Assembly (NCBI RefSeq): GCF_042648805.1
Contig: NZ_JBHRXZ010000022.1
Coordinates: 806,001-870,000 of the forward strand
Direction: 5' to 3'
DNA: 64,000 nt
Source: Azomonas tarimensis
GTDB taxonomy: Bacteria; Pseudomonadota; Gammaproteobacteria; Pseudomonadales; Pseudomonadaceae
Under the pieces are notes generated by a model. The model was not told the DNA's origin and made no database searches. It saw only the letters and a program-made list of their open reading frames with translations. The position numbers and the translations under genes were made by a program. This document shows, piece by piece, positions 24,191 through 32,116 of this stretch; within the stretch, counting starts at the first letter, position 1; every line of letters begins with the position of its first letter.

Positions 24191-24517
24191 ATGAATCAAG
24201 ATTTCCAGTCGTGTATGGAGGCATGTAGCAACTGCGCTGTTATTTGCGACATGTGTTCTTCTGCCTGCTTAAAAGAAGACGACGTTAAGATGATGGCTCG
24301 CTGTATCGAGCTAGACATAGATTGCGCACAAATTTGCCGTATGGCGGCTGCATTCATGGCTCGGGGCAGCGATCATGCTGCAGAATTGTGCCGGGTTTGT
24401 GCCCAGGTGTGCCGTGCCTGTGGCGAAGAATGCAAAAAACACAGTGCCGATCACTGCCAGCGTTGTGCCGAAGCTTGCCTCGCCTGTGCGGAGCAATGCG
24501 AGAAAATGGCTGCCTGA
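24191..24517 (+). CDS. Cys-rich four-helix-bundle copper storage protein (Csp3-like)
   Basis: 108 residues with 19 cysteines, most in CxxC or CxxxC spacing along predicted helices (SCMEACSNCAVICDMCSSAC, CAQICRMAA, CRVCAQVCRACGEEC, CQRCAEACLACAEQC). This is the pattern of the Csp/DUF326 family, which stores many Cu(I) ions inside a four-helix bundle. No Tat or Sec signal is present, so it is a cytosolic Csp3-type member. ATG at 24191 with AGAGGAGAAG upstream. The gene is visibly less GC-rich than its neighbours and stands alone, which suggests horizontal arrival. Copper binding is inferred from family; other soft metals are possible. Confidence 0.88.
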   Translation: MNQDFQSCMEACSNCAVICDMCSSACLKEDDVKMMARCIELDIDCAQICRMAAAFMARGSDHAAELCRVCAQVCRACGEECKKHSADHCQRCAEACLACAEQCEKMAA

Positions 24518-24578
24518 GTAGTATGGGCGGCCCGTTGACGCGGGGCGGCCGTCTCGACGTGCGCTATTCGGCGCTATT

Positions 24579-24626
24579 CGGGGACAGACCCCGATTTTTC
24601 CCCGATTTTTCCCCGCGATTTTTCCG
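24579..24626. repeat. Dispersed repeat CGGGGACAGACCCCG plus CCCGATTTTT units
   Basis: A 5-bp-stem palindrome CGGGG-ACAGA-CCCCG is followed by three copies of the CCGATTTTT/GCGATTTTT motif. The preceding GCGCTATTCG is duplicated directly (24561-24580). A near-identical element occurs at 34871-34903 and decayed ones near 23985. The T-runs might terminate rightward transcription from the copper protein gene. Confidence 0.75.
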
Positions 24627-24635
24627 CAGGTGCCG

Positions 24636-25031
24636 TCAGCGGTTCAATTCTGCTGGGACGATCTGGATGAGATTGCCACAGGTGTCGTCGAAGATGGCAA
24701 CGGTAGCCGCCCCCACGGCGGCCGGCGGCCCGGTGAAACGGACGCCGGCCGCGCAAAGCCGGTCGTACTCCGCCTGCAGGTCGTCGACCGCGAAGAAGGT
24801 GAAAGGAATGCCGTCCTGCTTGATCGCCGATTTGAACGGCTTGGCCGCGGAGTGGGCATCGGGCTCCAGCAGCAGCTCGATCCCGTTGGGATTACCGGGC
24901 GACGTGAGGGTGAGCCAGCGGTGCTCGCCCATGGGGATGTCGTGCTTGAGCTCGAAACCGAGCACGTCCCGGTAGAAGGCCAAGGCCTTCGCCTGCTCGT
25001 CGACGAGCACACTGGTTACCGCGATCTTCAT
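24636..25031 (-). CDS. VOC-family (glyoxalase/bleomycin resistance-like) protein
   Basis: 131 residues in the two-module betaalphabetabetabeta pattern: KIAVTSVLVDEQAKALAFYR, VLGFELKHDIPMGEHRWLTL, GIELLLEPDAH, then FFAVDDLQAEYDRLCAAGVRF and AIFDDTCGNLIQI. This is a single-domain vicinal-oxygen-chelate protein of the common Pseudomonas type. Members act as dioxygenases, isomerases or resistance proteins, and the substrate cannot be told. ATG at 25031 is preceded by GGAGGAAAGGCC on the minus strand. No obvious operon partner. Confidence 0.85.
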   Translation of the reverse strand: MKIAVTSVLVDEQAKALAFYRDVLGFELKHDIPMGEHRWLTLTSPGNPNGIELLLEPDAHSAAKPFKSAIKQDGIPFTFFAVDDLQAEYDRLCAAGVRFTGPPAAVGAATVAIFDDTCGNLIQIVPAELNR

Positions 25032-25092
25032 GGCCTTTCCTCCATGCGGACTGGAATCCCGTCGTAACCATAGTCTTCCCTGACGCAGCGCC

Positions 25093-25293
25093 TCAGGAGC
25101 GTCTGGTGGAAGGCAGCAGAATCGTCAGGATGCCGAGCAACGGCAGGTAGGAACACAGCTTATACATGTACTCGATGCCATGGATATCCGCCAGGTGCCC
25201 GAGCGCGGCGCCGATACCGCCGAAGCCGAACATCAGGCCGAAGAAGACACCGGCGATCATGCCGACATAGTTGGATGTAGCGCTTTGACTCAC
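25093..25293 (-). pseudogene. C-terminal remnant of an MFS drug exporter (fosmidomycin resistance Fsr-like)
   Basis: Only 66 residues: NYVGMIAGVFFGLMFGFGGI, GAALGHLADIHGIEYMYKLC and SYLPLLGILTILLP. These match, by recollection, the last two membrane segments of Fsr-type MFS exporters, which are about 400 residues. The ATG-like start and short leader (MSQSATS) are chance or rearranged sequence; nothing upstream continues the protein. A decayed fragment at the left boundary of the aromatic catabolic cluster. Confidence 0.65.
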
Positions 25294-25376
25294 GTTCGAT
25301 CATCATCGCTCTAAGCCGGGCCATGAAGCCCGGCAACTAATAAGAAAGGCTTTGATGAGGCGCATGAGCCATAACC

Positions 25377-26345
25377 ATGCAGAACATGTTTCTGAGCGGT
25401 AGGAGCCAGATTTTCACGCGGGCGGATCCCTATGAGGTATCCGACTACGTGAACGCTCACGTGGGCTCTCACTCCATCCAACTCCCCTCCCACGGCCGCC
25501 CTCAGGCCAGCCTGGAACATCGCAAATTCGCGAGCATGGACTTGTGCCAGCTGAGTTATGGCGGCCGTGTGACGGTCGCCACCACGTCGCTGGATACGAT
25601 CTACCATCTGCAGATCCTACTGACAGGGCACTGCCAGTGGAGAGGACGCGAAGGCGAGCACCACTTCGTTCCTGGGGAGTTGATGATCATCAATCCGGAC
25701 GAGCCCGTGGTGCTGACGTACTCGGACGACTGCAAGAAACTAATCATCAAGATGCCGGTGGGGCTGCTCGACAGCAGTTGCCAAGAGAATCACTTGCTGC
25801 GACCGGAAGCGGGCATCCGTTTTGCCAGAACCCGCCATAGCCTGCCGGTGCTCGGAGGGTTGGACAGCCTCATTCAGCTACTGTGTGCGGAGGCGGAAAA
25901 TTCTGCGTTTCCGCCACAGGTCCAAGACTATTACGCAAAGATTCTTTCCAGCAAGCTGCTCAGCCTGCTTCCCCATAATGGTCTAGTGGTGCCGCCGCAG
26001 GATCAAAAGTCATCCTTCGACGCGCTGTTGGCCCATATCGAGCAGCACCTGACGCAAGACTTTACTGTCGGACAGATGGCGCGGCTGGCAGGAGTAAGCG
26101 AGCGTTCCCTATACGGCCTGTTCGAGCGGTTCACCGCCACTTCTCCGCTGCATTATGTGCGGAGTCGTAAGCTTCACCGTGTTCACTTGCTATTGAGTGA
26201 TCCGGGCAGCCCTGTTCGCAATGTCACCGAGGTGGCGCTGGACTACGGCTTCCTTAATCCGGGCCGCTTCGCTCAGTCCTACAAGCAGCTGTTCGGCGAA
26301 TTGCCTTCCCAAACTTACCAACGCTACCGCAGCCCCTTGCAGTAA
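25377..26345 (+). CDS. XylS/BenR-type AraC-family activator
   Basis: 322 residues. The N-terminal effector domain has SQIFTRADPYEVSDYVNAHV, HSIQLPSHGRPQASL, LDTIYHLQILLTGHCQWRG and FVPGELMIINPDEPVVLTYS, closely resembling XylS and BenR, which bind benzoates. The C-terminal AraC domain has two helix-turn-helix units (TVGQMARLAGVSERSLYGLF; NVTEVALDYGFLNPGRFAQS). It should activate the adjacent dioxygenase operon when a benzoate-like effector is present. Two 15-bp direct repeats 21 bp apart overlap its own stop codon and fit the XylS operator. Alternative name AntR/CbdS depends on the real effector. An AATAAGAA motif lies about 30 nt before the ATG. Confidence 0.9.
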   Translation: MQNMFLSGRSQIFTRADPYEVSDYVNAHVGSHSIQLPSHGRPQASLEHRKFASMDLCQLSYGGRVTVATTSLDTIYHLQILLTGHCQWRGREGEHHFVPGELMIINPDEPVVLTYSDDCKKLIIKMPVGLLDSSCQENHLLRPEAGIRFARTRHSLPVLGGLDSLIQLLCAEAENSAFPPQVQDYYAKILSSKLLSLLPHNGLVVPPQDQKSSFDALLAHIEQHLTQDFTVGQMARLAGVSERSLYGLFERFTATSPLHYVRSRKLHRVHLLLSDPGSPVRNVTEVALDYGFLNPGRFAQSYKQLFGELPSQTYQRYRSPLQ

Positions 26346-26372
26346 TCGGCTCTTGAATTGCAGCCATCGGCT
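26337..26372 (+). promoter_or_regulatory. Tandem XylS/BenR-type operator
   Basis: TTGCAGTAATCGGCT (26337-26351) and TTGCAGCCATCGGCT (26358-26372) are direct repeats with 13 of 15 bases identical, spaced 21 bp centre to centre (two helical turns). Both fit TGCA-N6-GGNT, the XylS/Pm half-site pattern. The distal copy overlaps the stop codon of the regulator gene. Confidence 0.85.
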
Positions 26373-26394
26373 GTTGGCTATGGCTGACCTTCCA

Positions 26395-26400
26395 TACGCT
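26395..26400 (+). promoter_or_regulatory. Putative -10 element of the dioxygenase operon
   Basis: TACGCT lies 22 bp after the end of the proximal operator repeat, the position and near-sequence of the Pm promoter -10 (TAGGCT). The start site would be near 26407, followed by an AAAAATAAGGAGG ribosome site at 26415-26427 that also carries an AANAANAA motif. Confidence 0.5.
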
Positions 26401-26437
26401 GGACCCGCCTGTACAAAAATAAGGAGGGTTCATCCCC

Positions 26438-27823
26438 ATGAACAATCAGAGCGATCCCGCCCGCCTGAGTCGTCGCATTGCCGAAGCCGTTGAGGAAGAC
26501 CCGGTAAGTGGCGCCTTCCGCTGCCGTCGCGACATATTCACCGATCAGGAATTATTCGATCTGGAGCTCAAGCACCTCTTTGAGGGCAACTGGGTTTTCC
26601 TTGCCCATGAAAGCCAGATTCCCGAGGTCAACGACTATTTCACCACGACCCTGGGCCGACAGCCTATCGTCATCACGCGTGACAAGCATGGCCATTTGCA
26701 CGGGATGATCAATGCCTGCGCACACCGCGGTGCTACTCTGTGTCGTCGCAAATACGGCAACAAGCCCGCTTTCACCTGTCCGTTCCACGGCTGGAGCTTC
26801 AGTAACTCGGGCAAGCTGCTCAAGGTCAAGGATGCCAAGACCGGTGGATATCCGGAGTCGTTCGACTGCGACGGCTCCCACGACCTGAAGCAGCTTCCGC
26901 ACTTCGAGAGCTATCGCGGATTCCTCTTTGGCAGCCTAAATGCAGACGTACTGCCACTGACCGAATTTCTGGGCGAAAGCAGGTTGATCATCGACCAGAT
27001 CGTCGACCAGGCCCCGGAAGGCATTGAAGTGCTGCGTGGCAGTTCGTCTTATGTCTATGACGGCAACTGGAAGCTACAGACCGAAAACGGCGCTGATGGC
27101 TACCACGTGAGCACGGTGCACTGGAACTACGTGGCCACCATGGGCCGCCGGAACTACGACGATGGCGGCGTGAAGACCGTTGATGCCAATGGCTGGTCGA
27201 AAAGCGTGGGAGGCTCCTACTCCTTCGAGAATGGGCACCTCCTGCTCTGGACCCGCCTGATCAACCCGGAGGTGCGCCCCATCTACGCTCACCGTGCCGC
27301 CCTGGTCGCAAAGTTTGGGGAGGTTCGTGCCGATGCCATCGTCAACCAGACACGCAACCTGTGCATCTACCCCAACCTCTATCTGATGGACCAGGTCTCC
27401 ACGCAGATCCGCGTGGTCCGGCCACTCTCCGTCGACAAGACAGAAGTCACCATCTACTGCTTCGCACCGAAAGGTGAGGATGAACAGACCCGGACGATCC
27501 GCATTCGCCAGTACGAAGACTTCTTCAACGTGAGCGGTATGGGTACGCCTGACGACCTGGAGGAGTTCCGCGCAAGCCAGGAAGGCTTCCATGGATTGGC
27601 CGCCGAGTGGAACGATCTCAGCCGTGGCGCAACCCGCTGGGTGGAAGGTCCTGACGACAACGCCCGGGCACTGGGCCTGCGCCCGTTGCTCAGCGGCGTC
27701 AAGACCGAGGACGAGGGTCTGTTCGTACGCCAGCACGCTTACTGGGCGGAGGCATTACTTGAAGGGTTGAACAAGGATCGCGCCGCTCTGATTGCTTGCG
27801 ACCGCGGGGAGATTCAAGCATGA
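26438..27823 (+). CDS. benA: Benzoate-type aromatic ring-hydroxylating dioxygenase, large oxygenase subunit
   Basis: 461 residues. Rieske ligands Cys94, His96, Cys114 and His117 (NACAHRGATLCRRK ... CPFHGW); mononuclear iron ligands in ENGADGYHVSTVHWN (Asp220, His223, His228). Blocks such as DPVSGAFRCRRDIFT, FEGNWVFLAHESQIP and KLLKVKD place it with BenA, XylX and the 2-halobenzoate enzyme CbdA, not with the AntA sequences I remember. It adds dioxygen to positions 1 and 2 of a benzoate ring. AAGGAGGG lies ten bases before the ATG. It overlaps the small subunit gene by 4 bases. No benD/xylL diol dehydrogenase follows, so the substrate is more likely an ortho-substituted benzoate than benzoate itself. 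The symbol names the family only. Confidence 0.9.
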   Translation: MNNQSDPARLSRRIAEAVEEDPVSGAFRCRRDIFTDQELFDLELKHLFEGNWVFLAHESQIPEVNDYFTTTLGRQPIVITRDKHGHLHGMINACAHRGATLCRRKYGNKPAFTCPFHGWSFSNSGKLLKVKDAKTGGYPESFDCDGSHDLKQLPHFESYRGFLFGSLNADVLPLTEFLGESRLIIDQIVDQAPEGIEVLRGSSSYVYDGNWKLQTENGADGYHVSTVHWNYVATMGRRNYDDGGVKTVDANGWSKSVGGSYSFENGHLLLWTRLINPEVRPIYAHRAALVAKFGEVRADAIVNQTRNLCIYPNLYLMDQVSTQIRVVRPLSVDKTEVTIYCFAPKGEDEQTRTIRIRQYEDFFNVSGMGTPDDLEEFRASQEGFHGLAAEWNDLSRGATRWVEGPDDNARALGLRPLLSGVKTEDEGLFVRQHAYWAEALLEGLNKDRAALIACDRGEIQA

Positions 27824-28308
27824 ACCGTGACATCGCCGAGATCGCAGCGTTTGTTTACTACGAGGCACGTCTGCTGGACGAACGGAAGTGGGATGAGTGG
27901 CTGGAGTGCTATGCGTCTCAGGTCGAGTTCTGGCTGCCCTGCTGGGATGACAATGACCAACTTGTGGACGACCCGAGGAAGTGCATTTCCCTGATGTACT
28001 ACAGCAATCGAGGCGGTCTGGAAGATCGGGTGTTTCGCATTAAGACCGAGCGCTCCGGCGCCAGTACTCCGGAACCCAGGACTACGCACAACATCAGCAA
28101 CGTGGAAATCCTCAAGCAGGATGAGCATCAAGTCGAGGTCCGCTTCAACTGGCATACCTTGTTCTACCGCTACAAGAAGGTCGGGCAGTACTTCGGTAGT
28201 GCGTTCTACACCTTGGACATGCGCGGCGAAGGTCCGCTGATTACCCGGAAGAAGGTCGTGCTCAACAACGACTGCATCCACCAGGTTCTCGATATCTATC
28301 ACGTCTGA
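27820..28308 (+). CDS. benB: Benzoate-type dioxygenase, small oxygenase subunit
   Basis: 162 residues: IAAFVYYEARLLDERKWDEW, FWLPCWDDNDQLVDDPRK, SLMYYSNRGGLEDRVFRI, RTTHNISNV and FYRYKKVGQYFG, the beta subunit signature of the BenB/XylY/CbdB/AntB group. It forms an alpha3beta3 oxygenase with the preceding product and has no metal site of its own. Its ATG overlaps the large-subunit stop (ATGA), with GGGGA 9 bases ahead, giving coupled translation. The reductase gene starts 10 bp after its stop. Confidence 0.92.
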   Translation: MNRDIAEIAAFVYYEARLLDERKWDEWLECYASQVEFWLPCWDDNDQLVDDPRKCISLMYYSNRGGLEDRVFRIKTERSGASTPEPRTTHNISNVEILKQDEHQVEVRFNWHTLFYRYKKVGQYFGSAFYTLDMRGEGPLITRKKVVLNNDCIHQVLDIYHV

Positions 28309-28318
28309 GGTAACCAGA

Positions 28319-29341
28319 ATGAGCTATCGCATCGCACTCAACTTCGAGGACGGCGTGACCCGATTCATTGACTGCAACGCCGGGGAAACCGTCCTGGACG
28401 CGGCATATCGGGCCCGCATCAATCTTCCCATGAACTGCTCGGACGGGGTCTGCGGGACCTGCAAATGCCACTGTGAGTCTGGCGACTACGACTTGGGTGA
28501 CGACTTCATCGAAGAGGCGCTGAGCGAGGACGAGGCCAACGACGGCCTCATCCTGACTTGCCAGATGAAGCCTGAAAGTGACTGCGTCGTGTCCGTGCCG
28601 GTCCCCTCTACCGCCTGCAAGACCGACATCACCGGCTTCGAGGCAAGGCTGGTGGAAGTGTTGCCCCTCGAAGAGGCCGCCATCGAACTGACGTTGGAAG
28701 CGTCGTCCGGTTCCAGGGCACCAGTCTTTCTGCCAGGTCAGTACGTCAACATTGAAGTGCCGGGTAGCGGCGAGACGAGGGCTTATTCGTTCAGTTCGGC
28801 CCCCGGCCTTCCTCGATTCAGCTTCCTGATCAAGCGTGTGCCGGGGGGGGTGATGGGGAACTACCTGGATGCAGCAAGGGAGGGTGAGCAACTGAAGCTG
28901 ACGGGGCCGCTGGGCAGTTTCTACCTGCGCGAGCCGTCCAGGCCGATCCTGATGCTGGCCGGAGGCACCGGGCTCGCGCCTATGCTCTCAATGCTCGACG
29001 TGCTGGCAAGCACCGGTTGCGAAGTACCGGTGAGACTGTTCTATGGCGCCTCGCGCGATCAGGACCTGGTGCTGCTGGATCGATTGGAACAGCTTCGCAC
29101 CTCGCTGCCGGATTTCGAGTTCCTGACCAGCGTTAGCGCCCCCGATTCGCACCATCCCCGCAAGGGATACGTCACGGATCACCTTTCCCCTTCGGTTCTC
29201 AATGACGGCGACGTTGATGTCTACCTGTGCGGCCCGCCGCCCATGGTTGATGCGGTACGGGGTTACCTCGCCGCCAACAACCTGGTCCCGGCTGGTTTCC
29301 ACTACGAGAAGTTCACTCAGGCACGAACGCTAGCCGCCTGA
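28319..29341 (+). CDS. benC: Benzoate-type dioxygenase reductase (ferredoxin-FAD-NADH)
   Basis: 340 residues. An N-terminal plant-type [2Fe-2S] ferredoxin with Cys40, Cys45, Cys48 and Cys81 (NCSDGVCGTCKC ... LTCQ), an FAD domain with RAYSFSS, and an NAD domain with LAGGTGLAPMLSML and DVYLCGPPPMVDAV. It passes electrons from NADH to the oxygenase Rieske centre. A run of eight Gs near 28844 is a slippage-prone spot but the frame is intact. The next gene is a transporter 29 bp downstream; no cis-diol dehydrogenase gene follows. Confidence 0.94.
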   Translation: MSYRIALNFEDGVTRFIDCNAGETVLDAAYRARINLPMNCSDGVCGTCKCHCESGDYDLGDDFIEEALSEDEANDGLILTCQMKPESDCVVSVPVPSTACKTDITGFEARLVEVLPLEEAAIELTLEASSGSRAPVFLPGQYVNIEVPGSGETRAYSFSSAPGLPRFSFLIKRVPGGVMGNYLDAAREGEQLKLTGPLGSFYLREPSRPILMLAGGTGLAPMLSMLDVLASTGCEVPVRLFYGASRDQDLVLLDRLEQLRTSLPDFEFLTSVSAPDSHHPRKGYVTDHLSPSVLNDGDVDVYLCGPPPMVDAVRGYLAANNLVPAGFHYEKFTQARTLAA

Positions 29342-29370
29342 GTAGCGCGCGTATCAATAACAAGAAAGAG

Positions 29371-30714
29371 ATGAATGCCATGCGAACGATCGACGTAAAC
29401 GCCCTGATCGACAGGGCACCTATGACTGCGTTCCACTGGCGCGTGCTGTTCTGGTGCGCGTTGATCGTAGTCTTCGATGGATATGACCTCGTCATCTACG
29501 GTGTCGTGCTTCCCACGTTGATGCAGGAATGGGGGCTGACCCCTGTTCAAGCGGGAGCAATGGGCAGTTATGCCTTGTTTGGGATGATGCTCGGGGCGCT
29601 GACGTTCGGTCCGCTTTCGGATCGCATCGGACGCAAATGGTCGATCACCATTTGTGTCGTTCTGTTCAGCGGTTTCACGGTCCTCAATGGCTTCGCGCAG
29701 ACGCCGGGCCAGTTCTCCCTGTGCCGCTTCCTCGCTGGGCTGGGCATCGGTGGCGTGATGCCCAATGTCGTTGCGCTGATGAATGAGTACTCGCCGAAGA
29801 AGGTGCGCAGCACGCTGGTGGCCGTGATGTTCAGCGGTTACTCGGTGGGCGGTATGCTTTCGGCGGGGCTGGGGATCGCCCTGCTGCCCAGGTTCGGTTG
29901 GCAGTCAGTTTTCTGGCTGGCGGTCATCCCGCTGCTGTTGCTGCCGTTGATTCTTCGATTTCTGCCCGAGTCGGTCGGCTTCATGGTGCGGCAGGGACGG
30001 ACAGCGGAAGCACAGGCGGTCCTGGAGCGCATCGCGCCCAGCTACCAGCGCCAGAACGATGACCTGCTGGAGCTTTCTGCCGGCTCCCGGCAAGGGGCGG
30101 CAGTGCCTCAGTTGTTTCACCAGGGACGGGCTCTTAACACCCTGATGTTCTGGATAACCTTCTTCTGCTGCTTGCTGATGTCTTATGCGCTGAGCTCCTG
30201 GCTGCCGAAGCTGATGAACAATGCCGGCTACGGCTTCGACTCCAGCCTCAGGTTCCTCCTGGTGTTGAACGTCGGCGCGATCATCGGCGCGGTAGGTGGG
30301 GGCTGGCTGGGAGATCGCTTGCAGCTCTCGCGGGTTCTGGTGGTGTTTTTCATGGTCGCTGCGCTTTGCATCAGCCTGATGGGGTTCCACAGCCCTCAGT
30401 GGGTCTTGTACATCCTCGTCGCGATCACCGGTGCCACCACTATCGGCGCGCAGATTCTAGCCTATGCATGCGTCGCGCAGTTCTACCCGATGTCGATCCG
30501 CTCGACTGGAATCGGTTGGGCCTCGGGAATCGGCCGTATCGGCGCCATCATCGGTCCGCTGCTGGGCGGGGCCTTGCTGGCGCTACAACTCCCCCTGCAC
30601 CTCAACTTCATGGCCTTTGCGATCCCCGGCGCCCTCGCCGCGGTAGCCATGTGCTTCGTCGGTACGCAGGTGCCGGAAAAGAGGAGCTCCCTGGCTCTCT
30701 CCACAGACGCCTGA
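29371..30714 (+). CDS. MFS aromatic acid:H+ symporter (BenK/PcaK family)
   Basis: 447 residues with twelve predicted membrane segments. The N-terminal FDGYDLVIYGVVLPTLMQEW in helix 1 with its aspartates, GPLSDRIGRKWS between helices 2 and 3, and FLAGLGIGGVMPNVVALMNE in helix 4 mark the aromatic acid:H+ symporter branch. It should import the dioxygenase substrate. Two starts are possible: 29371 (ribosome site too close) and 29380 (better spacing from AAAGAG). The leader has AATAACAAGAAAG, an Hfq/Crc-type motif overlapping the ribosome site. It is co-directional with benABC and the porin gene. Confidence 0.9.
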   Translation: MNAMRTIDVNALIDRAPMTAFHWRVLFWCALIVVFDGYDLVIYGVVLPTLMQEWGLTPVQAGAMGSYALFGMMLGALTFGPLSDRIGRKWSITICVVLFSGFTVLNGFAQTPGQFSLCRFLAGLGIGGVMPNVVALMNEYSPKKVRSTLVAVMFSGYSVGGMLSAGLGIALLPRFGWQSVFWLAVIPLLLLPLILRFLPESVGFMVRQGRTAEAQAVLERIAPSYQRQNDDLLELSAGSRQGAAVPQLFHQGRALNTLMFWITFFCCLLMSYALSSWLPKLMNNAGYGFDSSLRFLLVLNVGAIIGAVGGGWLGDRLQLSRVLVVFFMVAALCISLMGFHSPQWVLYILVAITGATTIGAQILAYACVAQFYPMSIRSTGIGWASGIGRIGAIIGPLLGGALLALQLPLHLNFMAFAIPGALAAVAMCFVGTQVPEKRSSLALSTDA

Positions 30715-30767
30715 AGCTGAACCCGTCCGCTGCATTCTCGTGAAATAACAACTAGAGATCACGACTC

Positions 30768-32036
30768 ATGACTCATCAATCAATGGCCATCGTGCTGTTG
30801 TCGGTTCCGCTCGCCCTGGCGATACCTGTCGCAAGCAATGCGGGGACGTCAGAAGGATTTATGAACGGTTCCAGTGCCACTCTGACAACGCGTAACTACT
30901 TTTTCAGCCGGGACTTTTCCGACATTGCCGGAAGCAATCAGCAGTCGAAGGCTCAGGAATGGGCCCAAGGCTTCATTCTGGACTTCAAGTCAGGCTTCAC
31001 ACCTGGGACATTGGGGGTCGGGCTGGATGCCCAGGGCCTACTGGGAATCAAACTCGACAGTAGCCCTGACAGGGTAAATACAGGGTTGCTTCCCGTACAT
31101 GGAGATGGGAAGGCTGCTGACGACTACAGCCGTATCGGGGTCGCAGCTAAGGTCCGTTACCGGAAGACAGAGTTACGCTTCGGCGATCTCCAGCCCAACC
31201 TCCCGATCTTGATGTTCAGCGACGTCCGCCTACTGCCGCCTAGCTACCAAGGAGTCAGTATCACCTCTCAGGAGGTCAATGGATTGACCTTCCAAGCGGG
31301 ACACCTGAACTCAACCCACCTGCGCAATGAGGGGGGCGACGAGAGAATTCAGGCCGTCCTGGGACACTTGCCGCAACGGCAGGTAAACAGTGACGGATTC
31401 AATTACGTTGGTGGCGACTATGTCTTTGATGACAAGCGGACCAGCATCAGCACCTGGTTGGGCCAACTCGAAGACATCTATCGCCAAGGATTCCTGGGGC
31501 TGAAACATAACCGCCCCATAGGCGACTGGACAGCCGCATTGAACCTTGGATACTTCAATGCTCGTGAAGATGGTGACCGGCTGCTGGGCGATATCGACAA
31601 CCAGGCCTTGTTCTCCGTTCTTTCGTTCAAGCGCGGTGGACACACCCTGAGCGTAGGTTACCAGGCGATGTGCGGAGATAGCCCGTTCCCACGCGTCTTC
31701 TCCAACATCAGCCCCTTGGGTAACGAAACGCCAACGTACGAGTTCGCTTTTACCGACGAGCGCTCCTGGCAAGTACGTCACGAGTACGATTTTGCCGCAT
31801 TGGGCCTCCCCGGCCTGAACACGTCTCTTCGCTGGATCCAGGGGAGCAATGTGGATACGGGCAAGGGCTATGAAGGACGGGAGCATGAAAGGGATATCGA
31901 TGTGGCGTATGTCGTCCAGAGCGGAGCGCTGAAGGGCCTCGGTTTTCGTCTGCGTAACGCCATGGCACGCTCGAACTATCGCAGCGACGTGCATGAAAAT
32001 CGCCTGATCTTCACGTACAGCTGGAAGCTGCTTTAG
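30768..32036 (+). CDS. OprD-family outer-membrane porin (BenF/OpdK-like)
   Basis: 422 residues with a signal peptide (VLLSVPLALAIPVASNAG), then GFMNGSSATLTTRNYFFSRD and EWAQGFILDFKSGFTPGTLG, the N-terminal strands of OprD porins. Internal LRFGDLQPNLPI... and the C-terminal strand RLIFTYSWKLL fit an 18-strand barrel. It probably lets the aromatic acid cross the outer membrane, working with the MFS symporter. AAATAACAAC lies just before the ribosome site (TAGAG), another AANAANAA-type motif. The gene closes the catabolic operon. Confidence 0.88.
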   Translation: MTHQSMAIVLLSVPLALAIPVASNAGTSEGFMNGSSATLTTRNYFFSRDFSDIAGSNQQSKAQEWAQGFILDFKSGFTPGTLGVGLDAQGLLGIKLDSSPDRVNTGLLPVHGDGKAADDYSRIGVAAKVRYRKTELRFGDLQPNLPILMFSDVRLLPPSYQGVSITSQEVNGLTFQAGHLNSTHLRNEGGDERIQAVLGHLPQRQVNSDGFNYVGGDYVFDDKRTSISTWLGQLEDIYRQGFLGLKHNRPIGDWTAALNLGYFNAREDGDRLLGDIDNQALFSVLSFKRGGHTLSVGYQAMCGDSPFPRVFSNISPLGNETPTYEFAFTDERSWQVRHEYDFAALGLPGLNTSLRWIQGSNVDTGKGYEGREHERDIDVAYVVQSGALKGLGFRLRNAMARSNYRSDVHENRLIFTYSWKLL

Positions 32037-32116
32037 CCGATCTCCACGGGCATCGATTGCTGCTCGATTGATGACAACAATGGATGCCCGTCGCTCGCTA
32101 GCACGAGGAAAAGCAG

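Noticed and set aside
25377..29341. Naming the cluster antRABC (anthranilate)
   Set aside because: The alpha subunit blocks resemble BenA/XylX/CbdA more than the AntA I remember, and the regulator is XylS/BenR-like. Anthranilate remains possible because no diol dehydrogenase is present.
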